DNA of 64,000 bases from Eleginops maclovinus (GCF_036324505.1 NC_086355.1:22372518-22436517), one strand, 5' to 3'; shown: positions 1-14,000, numbered from the stretch's first letter. Translations and numbers: made by a program. Notes: generated from the sequence alone by a model not told the origin.

Positions 1-159
1 GCTTCCAAAACACGCCGCACATTACTTCTGATACAGCACGTAGCTTGACATATTCTTTCTCCAGTGTTTACCGCTGGAACTTTACTCTAAGTCCCTCCTG
101 AAGACATCCTGCTGAACACAGACACACAGCTGGGGAGGGGATTCAGCTCTCCAGCTGTA

Positions 160-350
160 TATTGGGGACGATAGGTTGGGACGTGGGCGGGACGTTGCCA
201 GGAGTTCAATGTAAAGCCAGCCCACATTTCCAAAATTACGTCAACTCTGAAGCAAATCTGGACCAGCTCATTTGTACCCCCATTTTTAGAGATGTCGGTA
301 AGGAGCAAAAAAGAGAGCGTTGTATTTTCTGACACTGACAAACAAACATT
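160..350. mobile_element. MITE-like element, copy 1 of 3 (interior only)
   Basis: GACGTGGGCGGGACGTTGCC, then AGTTCAATGTAAAGCCAGCC and the downstream TTTTCTGACACTG segment, align with 13055-13200. Neither end is recognisable. Confidence 0.6.
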
Positions 351-728
351 CATTGCAAATGTTGCTGAAATAAAATTGTTGCCCGAGGAGGTAAAACAAG
401 TAACATACTCCACCACCTCAACAGAAAGCACTTATTGGAGTGCGAAGAATGTATAAAAATACGATCTGCTTTATTAAGCAACGCTGCTGACATTTCTAAA
501 GTAAAGTCGAGTCAAGCGTCGCTTGAAGACACCTTTGTTCGAAGGACTGCGTATGATAGGAAAATACCCTAATACAGTTTTAGTTTGGAAATATACTGTA
601 CTATGAGTTTTTGTCATAACGCCTAGCCCTAGTTTTTAGGACTCATTCCTGCTGCACTTACTCCTTCACACTCCCAAATTTCCAAGTACACTCACTTCAT
701 CCTCTGTGTGGCTCACAAGCTCTCGTCA

Positions 729-729
<1 letters not shown>

Positions 730-796
<67 letters not shown>
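730..796. repeat. (CA)n microsatellite
   Basis: An uninterrupted dinucleotide run of about 67 bp in an hibch intron. The open frames across it are artefacts. Confidence 0.98.
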
Positions 797-797
<1 letters not shown>

Positions 798-936
798 CAA
801 GCTTATTCCTGAGAATTCTAGGGTAGGACAAATCTTCAGCAGATGCTTTGCTCTGTGTGGTGGTGTGCAGTGGAATCACATGTCAGGAGATGATGTTGTC
901 AGCAGAGGAAAAGAGTACAGCAGAAAGGACAGGCTG

Positions 937-1110
<174 letters not shown>

Positions 1111-1436
1111 AGATTTTCTCAAAGGCAAGGCCACGAAATGAGACAGTAATTCAATTGTGTGTCTTTCATCTTGTTTCCTCCTAACCCATGCATATACACT
1201 GTAGGGTTTTTCAGTGCTTGCTTGTGAAGTAGCACATTTAATACATTACGCAGAGTCTCTTTATTAATCGAGAAAGCATCTGCTGGCGTCTTTTAAAACT
1301 TTCCTGTCTCTTGGCACAAAGGCAGGAAATCTTTGCTAATCCTCTTAAGCCTGCTCGGGTCACACCTTCTCACTGTTTCTAACTTACCATATAGTCTTGT
1401 TTTAGCCTTAGCAGGTGAAACCTCTTCAAATCAGAC

Positions 1437-1610
1437 GTGGAAAAAGTACTCAGGTCTTGTTCTTGAGTAAAAGTAGCAGTAGAGTGTAGGAATACTCTGT
1501 TACAAGTAAAAGTACTGCATTCAAAATGTTTCCCAAGTAAACATACTCAACGTACCACAAGTACTCCGCAGATTAGCCCATTTCAGAACAATATATACAT
1601 GATGTGTTTT
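1437..1610. repeat. Teleost interspersed repeat (AAGTACTC-type, probable non-autonomous DNA transposon)
   Basis: The stretch GTGGAAAAAGTACTCAGGTC through AATACTCTGTTACAAGTAAA and onward is a familiar fish repeat, recognised from memory. It lies next to the Tc1 relic in an hibch intron. Its termini are not clear. Confidence 0.6.
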
Positions 1611-1639
1611 TATTCTAATTGTTGATCATTAAAGTGTTA

Positions 1640-2192
1640 TCACAGCTGGTAAAGGTGCAGCTTCGTCTGAATGTCGAAGCAGAAATTGAGACTCATCAGA
1701 CCAGGGAACATTTTTCCCGTCTTCTATTGTCCAATTTTGGTGAGCCCGTGCGAATTGTAGCCTCGGTTTCCTGTTCCTGGTCTTCAGCTGCTGTAGCCCA
1801 TCCGCTTCAACGTTCAACGTGTTGTGCGTTCAGAGATGGTGATCTGCATACCTTGGTTGTATCGAGTGATTATTTGAGTTACTGTTGCCTTTCTATGATC
1901 TTGAAGCAGTCTGGCTGCTCACCTCTAGAAATGGTTGTGAAATCCCAGTAGATCAGCAGTTTCTGAAACACGCGGACCAGCGCACCTGGCACCAACAACC
2001 AGGCCACATTCAAAGTCACTTAAATCTCCTTTCTTCCGCTTTCTGATGCTCTGTCTGAACTCCCCGAGGTCATCATGACCATGTCTACATGCCTAAATGC
2101 ATTGAGTTGCTGCCATGTGATTGACTGACAAGATATTTGCCTTAACGAGCAGTTGAACAGGTGTACCTACTAAAATAGCCAGTGAGTGTCTG
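1640..2192 (-). mobile_element. 5' half of another Tc1-like transposon (truncated relic)
   Basis: Read on the minus strand from 2192, the sequence starts with a terminal-repeat-like end (CAGACACTCACTGGCTATTT) next to a TA. It then runs through a leader, with short transposase segments in shifted frames. The clearest piece is 1817-1640, encoding RKPRLQFARAHQNWTIED and WSDESQFLLRHSD, which holds the first catalytic Asp region of a Tc1 transposase. The element ends abruptly near 1640, and the second half, including the other terminal repeat, is missing. It sits in an hibch intron. Confidence 0.85.
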
Positions 2193-2726
2193 TATAGAGA
2201 TATTCGAAAATTATAAACAATAACGGAAAAAGTATCAGGGTCATGTCAATATATCAAACGACAAATTGATTGATATAGTTTATTTATATATAGTGTTTGT
2301 AGCTATCACTCATTTGCCTCAGACGTATCAAATATAAAAAGAAAAACTTAAATTATAATATATTGACTTACCAAGCGTGTCTGGCGCTTGGGGTTAACGC
2401 GACCAACAACCAATCATTCCTCCTGTTTGTATCCCTGTATGTGTACAGGGTCTGGTCGAATAAGACCAGGCGATTCCCTTCCGCTATTATTATTTTCTCC
2501 TCCATTTTTTGGTAAATGAGGAAATGAGCCGCGCTATGTCTCTCCCAGCATATTTACATAGACCCAGTTTGATGGCTAGCGTTTCCGTTGACGCTTGAAA
2601 AGTTGAACTTTTCTCAACTTTCACCGCGAGCAACGCAGGCAAAGCGAAGCAATGGAACCAGAATGCAGATCAGCAAAGCTTAACGTCACCCCATTCAAAG
2701 TGAATGAGAAGCGTCTCCGTTGAAGA

Positions 2727-2945
2727 TTTCACATAGATAGATAGATAGATACTTTATTGATCCCAATTTGGGAAATGTTTGCGTTGCAGCAGCATAAAAA
2801 GACATGGCATTCGTCTGAGAATATCACAGTGGGTCCTGTCCTGAACATGGGACCCATTTGAACCATTAGTAACAAGGTGGATGAAACGGGATGCCAGAGG
2901 CCTGATTACAGAGCATGTACTACAGTCAAAACACACTGTTCTTCA
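2727..2945 (-). mobile_element. LINE 3' end with GATA-type tail
   Basis: The minus strand ends in GGGATCAATAAAGTATCTAT followed by a short (ATCT)n run at about 2735-2752. This is the common fish LINE 3' end ('ctttattgatccc' on the other strand). About 190 bp of upstream element sequence remains and encodes nothing intact. Confidence 0.6.
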
Positions 2946-3591
2946 CATTTAAACAATACATGTTTGAAGAGAGCTTTGTACGAAAGCTGTTTCCACCGTG
3001 AGTTCCCTGAAGCTAGAACAAGATGATTTAAAAACACTGAGTATGTAACCTCTTCCCAGCATTGATGGACTCTGTGTGTTCCAGATAGAGCCTCCCCAGC
3101 CCAAGGTTAGCATTAGCCATTGTTAATCCCAATGAATAATAAGTAGTTACAACTGCTCCTTCCTGTAATCCAAAATCATAATGTTTGCATTGAAAATGGC
3201 CAATAGTTTAAGAGTAAAAAGTCTTTCAACAAACTATTGAATTCATACAGATAAAGTTGAACGAATTTCCCCAAATCCTTGTGTAACCCTGGCTTATGAC
3301 TGTCATGTTAATACTGTATCTCCGATATATTGTGGCACTCTGAAATCATGTGATCAGGGCTTCCATTTCCCACAAGGGGACCCTGTCTATCATTTATTTA
3401 TGGCCCTTGTTTCCTCAAACCCCCCATCACTCCCAACAACACTTTAAAATTCAGCAGCCATCCTTCAAAGACCCAGTACTGAAAAACATCCAGTACTTAA
3501 TATAAAGTATCATAGTTTTTCCTCATGATAGCTGTGTGTTTTTAAAGTTTAGAAGAATAGCATTATCACTACACACACTCATTCCTCTCTG

Positions 3592-3592
<1 letters not shown>

Positions 3593-3646
<54 letters not shown>

Positions 3647-3657
3647 AACACACACAC
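3593..3657. repeat. (CA)n microsatellite, interrupted
   Basis: About 50 bp of CA is followed by CAAACAAACACACACAC. Confidence 0.97.
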
Positions 3658-4306
3658 TCGTACCCTCACGTTTACCCCCTCTGTGGTAGGATTAACAGAT
3701 TTGACCCGGCAGTACTCACATTCTGAACAACAGCCATAATCTGCCACATTTATGATATTACATTATCAGCCGTGAATCAGGTCAACTCATATAATCCCCC
3801 TTCCCCCTTGTCACGATACAAAAGCCATCAGAAACCCGACGTTGACCAATGGAATCTGTCAGAAATATTGAAATCAAATGGAAACCTTATTGAGAATCAG
3901 AATGGGTTCTGTACAGATTAAGGCTGTGTATCTTTCATAATCATAATTGCTCGTAAGCCGCTTGTTTAGATTTTTACCAGCAATCACTTTTTTGTTTTGA
4001 AAACGGATGTACTTAATCCTACTGGATGTAAATCACTTCTGGCTGAGGTGGATAAGTATTACATATGGAGCACAAAGAATGCTAACCTTTTTTTTTTTTA
4101 CAATCAGCATAAATTGCAATATGCTTGTTAAATAGTTAGTTGTTGAACTGCAGCAAATAACGGATGAATCCATTAGTTAAGTGAGTCATTTAATTGTTGT
4201 AGGGGCCATGAAATGTAAACTGTTGATATATTTTGTTTAATTATCAAATTAGGTTTGTACTAGTTCATATTTGGTTAATGGTTTGTATTATTATTATTAT
4301 TATAAG

Positions 4307-4432
<126 letters not shown>

Positions 4433-5388
4433 AATGGGTTGGTTTGTTTGGGTCACATGGATATGGGCGGCACTCATAGGAATTCATTATAATCACCTGA
4501 TCACCTGAGGCAGGTGTGTATGCGGAAGAGAGGGTGGCGACAGGGTCGTTGTATTTTTCGTCGACTGCAAACTGTACGATTACTTGGATTATTATCAACA
4601 TTTGTTGTTCTAAATTGATCGTCTCGTTATTTTCATTAAAGCGCTTTATTATTCACTTCCTTTTTGATCTCAGTAAGTCATTTTTTTGATAGCGTGTCAC
4701 ACAATTGCGAACAGGGCCGGCCTCAGCCTCTCAGCGACGTATTCGTTTTCTGAAATCGCTATAATTGTTTTAATTACGAGAAATGTTTTTTTTTTATTTT
4801 CCGTAAAAACAAAGCTGTCCCTGCCATCTGAAGAGACATTTGACACCATTTCCATATTTTAGAGCAATTATTCCGTTTTTGACGGACATAAATATTGTTT
4901 TCTGGCATCACTTTTTTTAATTTTACAGGGAAAATTTGCATTTTGGTTTGACGGCGCACGCCGACATTAAGAGGGCGCAGCGCCCCTGTTTCAAGGTTAG
5001 ACAAAACCCTGCTGATGGTATCACTGTATTTTATGTTTTGTAGACTAAACGATTGACATGTGTACATGAAAATAATCAATAAACAAATAAGTTCCAACCC
5101 TAGCTGTTGTATGAATGCTAGTGTGATGCAATATCATCTATAACAGAAGCTTAATATTCTGTATTCATGGGGCGGTTAGTAATGAAATTCTTCTTCATCT
5201 CAGGAAACCTTGCTAGCTGTTGAAAAATTCAAATGGATATATATTTTCAAGTTTAAACATTACAAGTGTTGTGTTATAGGACGTTATATATGTAGTTTTA
5301 GCAACACTCGTATCAAATCAGACCCAAAATCCAGTGTATGTCCTGCTTTAGTGTAATTGTTGTTGTATTTTCTGTTTTATTTTGACAG

Positions 5389-8300
5389 GTCTTTTCCCTG
5401 ACGTTGGAGGGGGCCATTTCCTGCCGAGGCTGCAGGGGCAGCTGGGACTATTTCTGGCATTGACGGGATTCCGTCTCAAGGGTCGTGACGTGCAGAGAGC
5501 CGGAGTCGCCACTCACTTTGTAGAGTCTCAGAAGGTACGATAGTTCATGTGAGCAGACCGTGCACTGCTCCTCCCAGCTGCCTTTCCTATGTCGAGGATG
5601 TTTCAACCAAACACAGATGCTGGAGGAGTCTCACTGCGTGTGGCACCCCTCAACAAAATCACACCAGTTTGCTATACCGGCCCCAAAATGGACCTACTGA
5701 TATCAGGACAGCAGAAAGTCTGCACATCGCAACACAAGTCGCAACTGAAAGCCCACCTGATTTTACTGCAACTTGTCCGATAATATGGTTTTTTTTAATT
5801 CTTACTCCTGTAAGTAGCACTTGGCTTATTGAAAGCTAATGTACCTGCAGGGTTCTTGCTTTTTGAGTTTTTATCTTCATGGTTGATATAAGAGACTGCA
5901 GACAAAAACTTGATGAGCCAGGACTTCAGATATACTGCCTTAAATTCGCGATCTAACCCACCTGGCAGCTCATCTGCATGGAATAGTGGAGTGTGGAGGT
6001 TAAAGGTCAACTGGTAAATGGGATGCTGAGTCACTGTGTGTCTCACTCTTGTCTGAAGCTGCCAACACATACCGGCTGCTCCAGAGTCAGGCTGTGTTTG
6101 TCCTGCTGTTGGTGCGAGGTCAGAGCAGCGGGCGCCCGCAGCACAGTTTGTTTAGGACTGTGACCTTGATTTTCAGGACAGACAAGCAGTGGGGCGGATT
6201 TTCCACAAGATTGACCAACACAAGGCTGGAAAATCACCTCTATATCTATAGCATCTCGTATGTGTTTTTCTAAGTGAAGGAAAACACACATTGAAACCTA
6301 TTAAGTGCACTTACACTTTCCCAGTGCTGCCTTATTAGTTCAAACCTGCACAGGGAAGAAGAAATTCAGACATTTCTGAGGGAAGAGTATTGACTGTAGT
6401 CACCGTGATGTCACACAATGTATTTATTTATAATGAAACGTATTTAGTGTTAATATATACAGTCAAGGCTCAGGAAAAGAAAGTCATTTTAAGCGGATGG
6501 CATAAAGCATAACATATATGTTTAAAAAAAGGAAACCCTCCTTTAATCATAAACTAAACTTCAAAAGGTATCACAAAAATGATTTAAGTTCTCAAAGTAA
6601 GAATCTAACAGAGACATGTACAGAGGCTGCAGATTTACAAAATGTTGTGCTTTTATTTGAGCAGATCTCGGAGCTGGAGAAGGAGCTGGTGGACCTGAAG
6701 TCTCCCTCTGCTGAAGACATCTCCAGAGTACTGGACTCCTACCAGGACCAGGTCAGAACCCTTACACGTGTATCACTACAAATATCCAGAACAGCTTCAG
6801 TACAGAGTGTCCTGTGAACGCTTCAGAGGATGTCTGTTGATGATGCTTCTGTCCTCAGAGCGCTCTGGACGCTGACAAGCCTTTCGTGTTGGACCAGCAC
6901 ATGTCTGACATTGACAGGTAGGCTTCAGGGCTCACTTCCTGTCCTCTGAACGCTTAGACTATTTTTAGCTGTGGGTTTTGTTTTCATTGAATACTTGTAT
7001 TCATTCGTATATTATTAACTATAAATATATGACACACCAGAGGTTGTACATGACTGTATATGCATTTAAAATAATCAACGCGTTTATTGCTCTACATTCA
7101 CAGTCGATAATCTGACTTTTATTACAGATAATTATCCTTCCTTTTGTTTGAAATATGAGATAAATCCTTGTCTTCCCTACTTGTTGTATAATTTTTTGGA
7201 CAACAATTGAGCTTATACTTTTCTCTCCACTTATTATAATAAATACATTTTTATACTGGGTGTATTTGTGGGTTTACTGCCCAAAGGAAGGTATTTTTTG
7301 GGAGATCTGAGAGTGAAAGGGGGAGACAGAGGGCAGGACATTGCCTGTAATGTTTGGCCCGGCTCGGGAATTGAACCAGCTTACTAGGTGGCGTTGAGCC
7401 AGGGCCTTATGCTTTACTGATGGACTGATAAGACACTGAAAGCGGGGAAATTATGTTTTTGAGGGAACTTTTGATTCCAAGCTTGAATGATACCCCTCCC
7501 CCACCCCCTTTCAGGCTGTTCAGCTCCAGCAGTGTGGAGGGCATCGTGCAGAACCTGAAGGCAGACGGCTCCGAGTTCGCCAACAAACAAGCAAAGGTAC
7601 AGTAGGATGTTTTATAACTCCTGTCATGTTCAAGCTGTAATAAACAATGACCATGTTTACCGAAAATATAATAGAATGTATTTACACTTTGCTCATGTTA
7701 CATTTTAAAAATGTAAAGGAATATACTTCTTTCTCAGAAGTAATGTGTATTCAAAAGGACAATATTATCATGTCATGCTGTCTGACTGTAAAGATTGACA
7801 CAGATTTCAGTTTTGGACATGTTACTGTAACTCTTTAAAAAACAGGGTGAAAAGTGCCATGCTTATTATCTAAACCTTTTTCAGTGACCTGAAACCTTAT
7901 AAGAACGACATTACTAAACAACCTCTGATAATGGCCACTGGCAACCATGACTGCTGATTTGTAGTTTGTTGTTTATTTTGTTTTTTGCTCTTTTTCTTTT
8001 TTTTTCCCTTCCTCTGTTTTATACGGTGGCCGACCTGTGCTAATGCGCTAAATGACCCAAAACATTTCTATTAGGAGAACCGCGCTGCAGCTTCAGAAAC
8101 GAGGCAAATATATTTTAAAAATGTCCAACAACACCTGCGCAACTTTATAATCCCCTAACGTCGCCAAGCGCTCCGGTCCCGGCTGTGTGCCTCACTTTTT
8201 GGTGCCCCCAATACCGATGTGTTTTGTGTGCAGCGTTTTGTTTATTCAACGCTTTTAGTAAACCCTGCACATGTTATGTCAATTTGCTGAAGATGTTTCT

Positions 8301-11300
8301 TCATTTGTTTGTGTTTTGGAACATTTGTTTTTTTTAATTTTTTTAACTGCAGCCCGTTTTCCTAATGGGAATGTTTTGGACCGTTGAAACACCACCACAG
8401 TTCTAAGTCACAAGCATGTTTTGAATTTACAAGGAGAAACTCAATCATTATTAAAGTGTAAACCATAAGAAAACATATGACAATATCAGTTAGGAGTATC
8501 TATTTCACTTTTAGTCAATTTGTGATTATGTCATTATTGGGTGCTGCGCTGACTCTTCTCATCTCTGATTTAGTTTGTCACATCATCTTCACTCAGATGA
8601 GATGTAACCTGGGAGAAGGCGTATAATCTTATGTAACAGTGCACATGCCCCAGCTTACCCCCCTCCACCCACTCCAGGATTAATAAAACTGCTGGTATCT
8701 CTTATTTTCTGTTTATTTGATCTGTAATATTTTAAATATGTCCATGTTGAAGAACTGTTCTGAGGCTTAACTTAAATCCCTTTCCTTCAGCTGGGCTCCA
8801 AAAACATGTTTTCCTGTTTTCATTCAAACCGTGCAACTCTGAATAACAGCCAGTGGGGGGTCAGCTCGGGCATCAAATATTTATTATAAACCCACTTCCT
8901 CAGTTTACTACTACACCACTGACTCTCGATCTGGCCATGTGCATGAAACATTCATACCGTCTCTGTCTGCTTTCCCCTGTATTATTTATCCTCTGCTCAA
9001 TGAGTTTTAATTTGAGTCACCAATTTTCTGTCCTAGTCTCTAACACAGAAGTGTCTCCTCCTGCAGACGCTGTCCAGGATGTCCCCCACCTCCCTGAAAA
9101 TCACCTACAAGCAGCTGCAGGCGGGGGCCGCTCTGAGCCTGCAGGACGTGCTGGTAATGGAGTATCGGCTGAGCCAGGCCTGCATGGTAAAAACCAACAG
9201 ACTCATTCTAACAGAATCCATTTTCATACAGTTTCATTTCACTCACTCAGGCAGTGGTCATAATTGGGTAGGAATGGCAAATTATTGCATTCATTAACAT
9301 ATTCATTTGCATTTATCTGTATATTTTAAATGTCAGTATTTATTATCTTACAGTCACCCAAAAATATCAGAACATTATATTTTTAATATTACCTGTAGTG
9401 CTATATTAATTATTTATTTTGTCATTTTATTTTCGTTTATCAACAACAAAACAGCTTTGTGTGCTTGTTGTCCACCCAAATATCCCATTACAAAAACAAA
9501 GTTAGCGGTTCACTATTTCTCAAGGGCAATAAAGAGAGTTGTTAATGTAACATACATTTTTCTTGGTTAGTGTTTGAAGAACTTTCATTATCGAGGGCGG
9601 GATCTTTTATGACCCGTTATCAGCGGTTGCTCTGATATGAAGTGTACTCAAAGTGTAAAAACATTACATTTTAAAAAGTCATCACTCATGATAACGGTAA
9701 ATGGACTGTGTTTCTATAGCCAGTCTTTACGACTCCTCAAAGTGCTTTATACACTGCGAGTCATTCACCCATTCACACTCGTTCATACAGAGGAGTGTGC
9801 CAGTTAGAAGCTAACTTTCACACACCGTGGCATCAGGATTAAGTATCTTGCCCAATGATACATCGACATGATAACTGCGAGGGCTGGGATCCAACCGACC
9901 ACCTTCTGATTGAAAGACGGCTGCACTACCTCCCATCCATTCCCAATTATCCAATATATACTGTATGAAATCCAAATGATCGTTGTTTTTAGTTATGAGA
10001 CCTTGTGAACAGTTTAAAGGCCCCCTATTATACTCTTTTATCAACAGTATAATACAGGTCCAGGATATATAGAGAACATGTCTCTGATTGGCTGAACCAC
10101 CAAACAGATCATTGTAGCATCCCATAACCCCCTCTGTTTCCGCCCTGTGCCAGACAGGCTGACTCTGTGCCTGTAGCATTAAATGCTTATGAGCTGCTGC
10201 TGGCCACGCCCTTCTGCAGAAGTGACTGGTTTAAAAAACACAATGGGAGGAGATTCAGGTTATAAAGTGGGGGGGTGACATCACAAAGTGGCCATAATCT
10301 GATCAGCTCATTTTCAGACAGGTTTTTATAGAGATGAATCAGGACAAAAAGAGAGTGAATCTTTTTTCCTGAAACTTCTTTGAACACACAGGGGACACGT
10401 ATTTACGTACAAAAGACATGAAAAAGTGGATTTTGCATAATGGGTGACCTTTAAAGTTGGAACTATTTTCTTTTTACTGTATTCCCTTGCAGCAGGAAGA
10501 GTACCTTGACCTGTAGATAGAGGCTCCCTCCCTGGCGAGTGGAGTTTGGTAGACGGAAAGTAGTTCCTACATGAAACTGCTCACAACAAGATCTGTGGGT
10601 TACTGGATCATGGTTTCTAAATAAAAGCCATTTCTGATCAGTCTTTAAAATGCCGCTTTGAGAACGACAAGCTGAGTGCCAGTGAGACTGGCCGATGTCT
10701 CCAACACTCAGTGACTCGCTCTAATCTGGATTGATAAACGGCACTAAAGGCAATATTGGAAAAATGTAGTTATGATTCGTTCCTTTTAATATCAGTTATT
10801 CTGACATTAAACTTTATTGCACATTCATATTTTAGTGAATGCAATGGGTGCCTTAACTGGCAGATAAATTGCTTATTCACCCATTCCTATCCTATAATGA
10901 CTACATCCAGAGTGAAAAACAACTACATAAAGCTGGATGGTGATGATAGCACAGCTGTTTTAGATTAGCTATTATTTCATCTGCTGGAGTGAACCATAAG
11001 AGGATTGAATCTCATGGGAGTGTTTGTTGTTTTGCAGAGAGGCTGTGACTTTTATGAAGGTGTACGATCCGGTAAGTGAATTTAAATATTAGCTTAATTA
11101 ACATGGATTGCACTCTTGATTTTAAAAGTTTAAGAAAGGATCATTCAATATTATTCTGCTTCGCTTGACATCCTTTGATTGTTCTTCTAGGTTGTGATTT
11201 TTTTGTGTGTTTTTCAGTGCTGATTGACAAGGACCAGAATCCCAAGTGGAACCCGTCCACGCTGGAGGAGGTGTCGGAGGAGAGCGTGGAGCAGTGCTTC

Positions 11301-11333
11301 TCCTCTCTGGGGGAGAAAGACCTGATGTTCTAA
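5389..11333 (+). CDS. hibch: 3-hydroxyisobutyryl-CoA hydrolase, C-terminal half (partial gene, last seven coding exons)
   Basis: HIBCH hydrolyses 3-hydroxyisobutyryl-CoA in mitochondrial valine breakdown and belongs to the crotonase (enoyl-CoA hydratase) superfamily. Seven exons bounded by AG and GT join in frame: 5389-5534, 6665-6751, 6859-6917, 7515-7596, 9067-9186, 11038-11071 and 11218-11333 (TAA stop). They encode about 214 residues, matching the C-terminal part of the roughly 386-residue vertebrate enzyme from memory. The first exon carries GLFPDVGGG; family knowledge places a catalytic acidic residue there. Later exons carry [18 protein letters not shown] and [10 protein letters not shown], all typical of HIBCH. 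The reading starts with the last two bases of a split glycine codon, so earlier exons exist. I found none of them between positions 1 and 5388, so they must lie left of the window. All junctions are canonical and there is no internal stop. Confidence 0.95.
9526..9650 (+). repeat. Diverged dispersed repeat, copy A
   Basis: GGCAATAAAGAGAGTTGTTA, then GGGCGGGATCTTTTATGACC and TTATCAGCGG, recur with substitutions at 12318-12445. The origin is unknown. Confidence 0.55.
9697..9945 (-). mobile_element. tRNA-derived SINE
   Basis: Read on the minus strand from about 9945, the piece starts with a tRNA-like head. This has a degenerate B box (GGTTGGATCCC at about 9900-9890), then the AGTGTCTTGCCC-like segment and a 3' end complementary to AAATGGACTGTGTTTCTATA. 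This is a widespread fish SINE type. It lies in the last large hibch intron. Confidence 0.7.
10013..10456. mobile_element. MITE-like element, copy 2 of 3
   Basis: The ends are inverted: TTTAAAGGCCCCCTATTATA on the left and GCATAATGGGTGACCTTTAA on the right. Interior landmarks (GACATCACAAAGTGG, GGGGACACGTATTTACGTAC, AAAAGTGGATTTTGCATAAT) recur in the other copies. There is no coding capacity. The TTAA-type border might indicate piggyBac-like mobilisation, but the repeat ends make the target duplication ambiguous. Confidence 0.65.
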
Positions 11334-12220
11334 AGCTGAACACCTCCATACACACACCACTAAGCCTCCCCTCCCCCGTGTGCTCGGTCCTGTGAGAGGG
11401 CTGTACTCGCTTAGGACAAGAACTGTATATCTCAGTATATATCTTTAAATACTGTAGTGACATTTAACAGGAAAATCCAGGCTGCTCCACTGCAGTGGAG
11501 GAAAAGAGAAGGAGGTCTGATTCATGTTCACAACTCTAAAATAGTAGCAGAAGAGGTAGCTAGCAGCTGCCCTGTGTCACACATGAGAAATGTTTGGAGT
11601 AAACTGGCTCTGCTGCCGAGTGTTTTATACAGCAGTAACTCTTTTGCTGCAAATGCAAGGAATCTGCCGCACAGCAGCATAATCAGGAATACATGGAGGA
11701 GCGATGATCTCACCGCTGAGTGCTTTATTACATTTCCTGTGGGTGTTTGTTGATGTGACTTGGATCAGTTTCATCTGATCTTCTGCAGTGTGGTCACTCC
11801 ATCTAATGCAGATGATGTATCCATTTCTCCGGTTTTGTTTAGTCTTTTTCCAGTATTTTTCCGTTCTCAGTGGCAGACTTAGAAGTGTATCTATATAGGT
11901 TCTGAATAGGGTTCCATGATTTGAAATAAAATACTGATATTGCGACTAAAATATAGGAGCAATTTATCATTCTAGCATTCTTATTCTCTTTAGCATTAAA
12001 GTATATTAAAATGATCATGGTGTGATTTTTTTTTTTTCTTCTCACAAATACGTCGTTAAGTCTGAGGAACACTAACAGAAGGCCAGCATATCTCTGCAGC
12101 TCATTAGAAACGTTATTTTAACACAAATTTAACCTTTAACAAATATTGTGCTTCCTGCTTTTACTAGCCCATGTTGCGATTTCAATACAATTCCAAATAA
12201 ATGCGCAGCCTTAGTTCTGA
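11334..12220 (+). other. Probable hibch 3' UTR
   Basis: No coding is visible. Candidate AATAAA signals lie near 11926 and near 12197, so the transcript probably ends between these and about 12220. Confidence 0.5.
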
Positions 12221-12317
12221 ATGCATTTACATGATTGCTACATTACAAATACAGTCCTGTATGTGTGTGATGTAGTGTGTTTTTAAATTGAGAAGGTATC
12301 CCGATATGTTACATCAA

Positions 12318-12445
12318 AGGGCAATAAAGACAGTTGGTAAAGTAGCATTTCTTGTTGAGTATGTTTAAGAACTACATTTCTTGAGGGTAGGATCTTTTGT
12401 GGCCTGTTTGTTATCAGCAGCAGCTCAGATAAGTAGTAAACTTTT
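12318..12445 (+). repeat. Diverged dispersed repeat, copy B
   Basis: GGCAATAAAGACAGTTGGTA, then GGGTAGGATCTTTTGTGGCC and TTATCAGCAG, match copy A near 9526 in the same orientation. Confidence 0.55.
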
Positions 12446-12951
12446 ATTGTAGTTGCATGTTGGGTAATAAACCTTTAGTGTTGGCAGGAGTTTTCTCCAC
12501 CTGCGTCACATATGCGACTCGGTATTACACTTATTTTGATATCTGTGTGCAGGTAATGAGAGTAACAGAATACATCTAACAGGATACTAAAAAAGGTATC
12601 TATTCAATTACAGGTACAGGGGGAAAAAGGTAATCAGATTACGCTGAGAATAAAACAAAATTGATGAATACTAGCAGGATTCCAATGCTGCGAAATATTT
12701 TTAAATATGGTACCACATTTGATGATACAGTACACTGATACAGTACGCACACATTTTATATTTTCTTCTAACGTGTAGTTTGTGTTTTGCACTTTCAAAG
12801 GCAGTTTTTTGTTTTCATAGGACAATCTTTTAAAGTAAAATGTCTTTGATTTTCTTTTCTAAGGTTACATTGTTCTGTTGTCTTGCAGTCTAGAATACAC
12901 TTCAGTAAAGATATCTTATTGATATCCATTTTCTACTATCCTAATTTGACA

Positions 12952-13272
12952 TTAAAGGTTTCCTATTATACTTTTTCTGAAGCATATATTATAGTCTCAG
13001 ATATATAAAAAACATATCAAGTGTTTTGCTACTGGGGGCAATTCATCTAGTCGACATGGGCGGGAGGTTGCCAAGAGTTCAATGTAAAGCCAGCCGACAT
13101 TTCCGATATGACGTCAAGTCATGGATCAGCTCCATTTTAGATGTATGTGGGTAAGGAGGAAAAGAGAGAGGGTTGTTTTTTCTGACACTGTGAGTGTCAT
13201 TACACACCAGGGACACATATTTATGTATAAAAGTCAGAAAAAAGTGTATTTTGCATAATAGGGGATGTTTAA
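12952..13272. mobile_element. MITE-like element, copy 3 of 3
   Basis: It has the same end structure as the copy at 10013 (TTAAAGGTTTCCTATTATAC ... GCATAATAGGGGATGTTTAA). Its interior, GGGCGGGAGGTTGCCAAGAG onward, closely matches the copy near the left edge. It lies just beyond the hibch 3' UTR. Confidence 0.65.
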
Positions 13273-14000
13273 GGGAAACAAAAAGTAACAACATTAATAC
13301 ATTACTCTATGTGATGATTACATTTAGTAAGAGAGAATTTTAACGGCATACATTAACCCTCCCAACCCTGTTTGTGTTTCATATTCCAGCAGCAGTGAGA
13401 CAGTTTGACCTCTGCATGCTTTATGATCAACAAGCTGCCATAAACAGAGTGATGGTTCCTGTCTGCGTCACAGAAACACTCCCAGGCTTTACGGCTCCTT
13501 TCTGCTTCCAAACAGCCGCTAGCCAGCAGCCTCTTGTAAATCCTTCTGTTTGCTCTTCATCAAGCTGAACTTTAAACCGGCTGTGTGTTCACTCCAACAG
13601 GACGCAGCAGCATGTTGGGCAGGTGTTTTAAACAAACACTGTAAGGGGACACTCGTGTGTTGGAAAGCACCGGATAGAAGTTGTTCGGTAGCCATTTAGT
13701 AAATAATCTCCAGGTACTTCAATGAAAGAAGGCATACATCAGATTTATTGGCATTAGTTTTCACACATACTGAATGTACAGTAAATGAATATTGGGCTCA
13801 AGCATGATGCTAAAAGTTACACCTTTTAAGTTATTTATGATGATATTTTCACAGGCCAACCTATTTCATCTTACCGCTCATTCCCAGGGGGCATTCCTCA
13901 CTCATTCAGCAGCAGATAAGGAGTGGGGAGAGGGCAGGTGAGTCCTGCTACTGCTTATCTCTCTGTGTGTTCCACTTTACAGTCAAGTCAGCCACACTCC

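Noticed and set aside
1629..1951. Independent genes on both strands at this spot
   Set aside because: The minus strand is a Tc1 transposase relic, and the plus-strand frame is its shadow.
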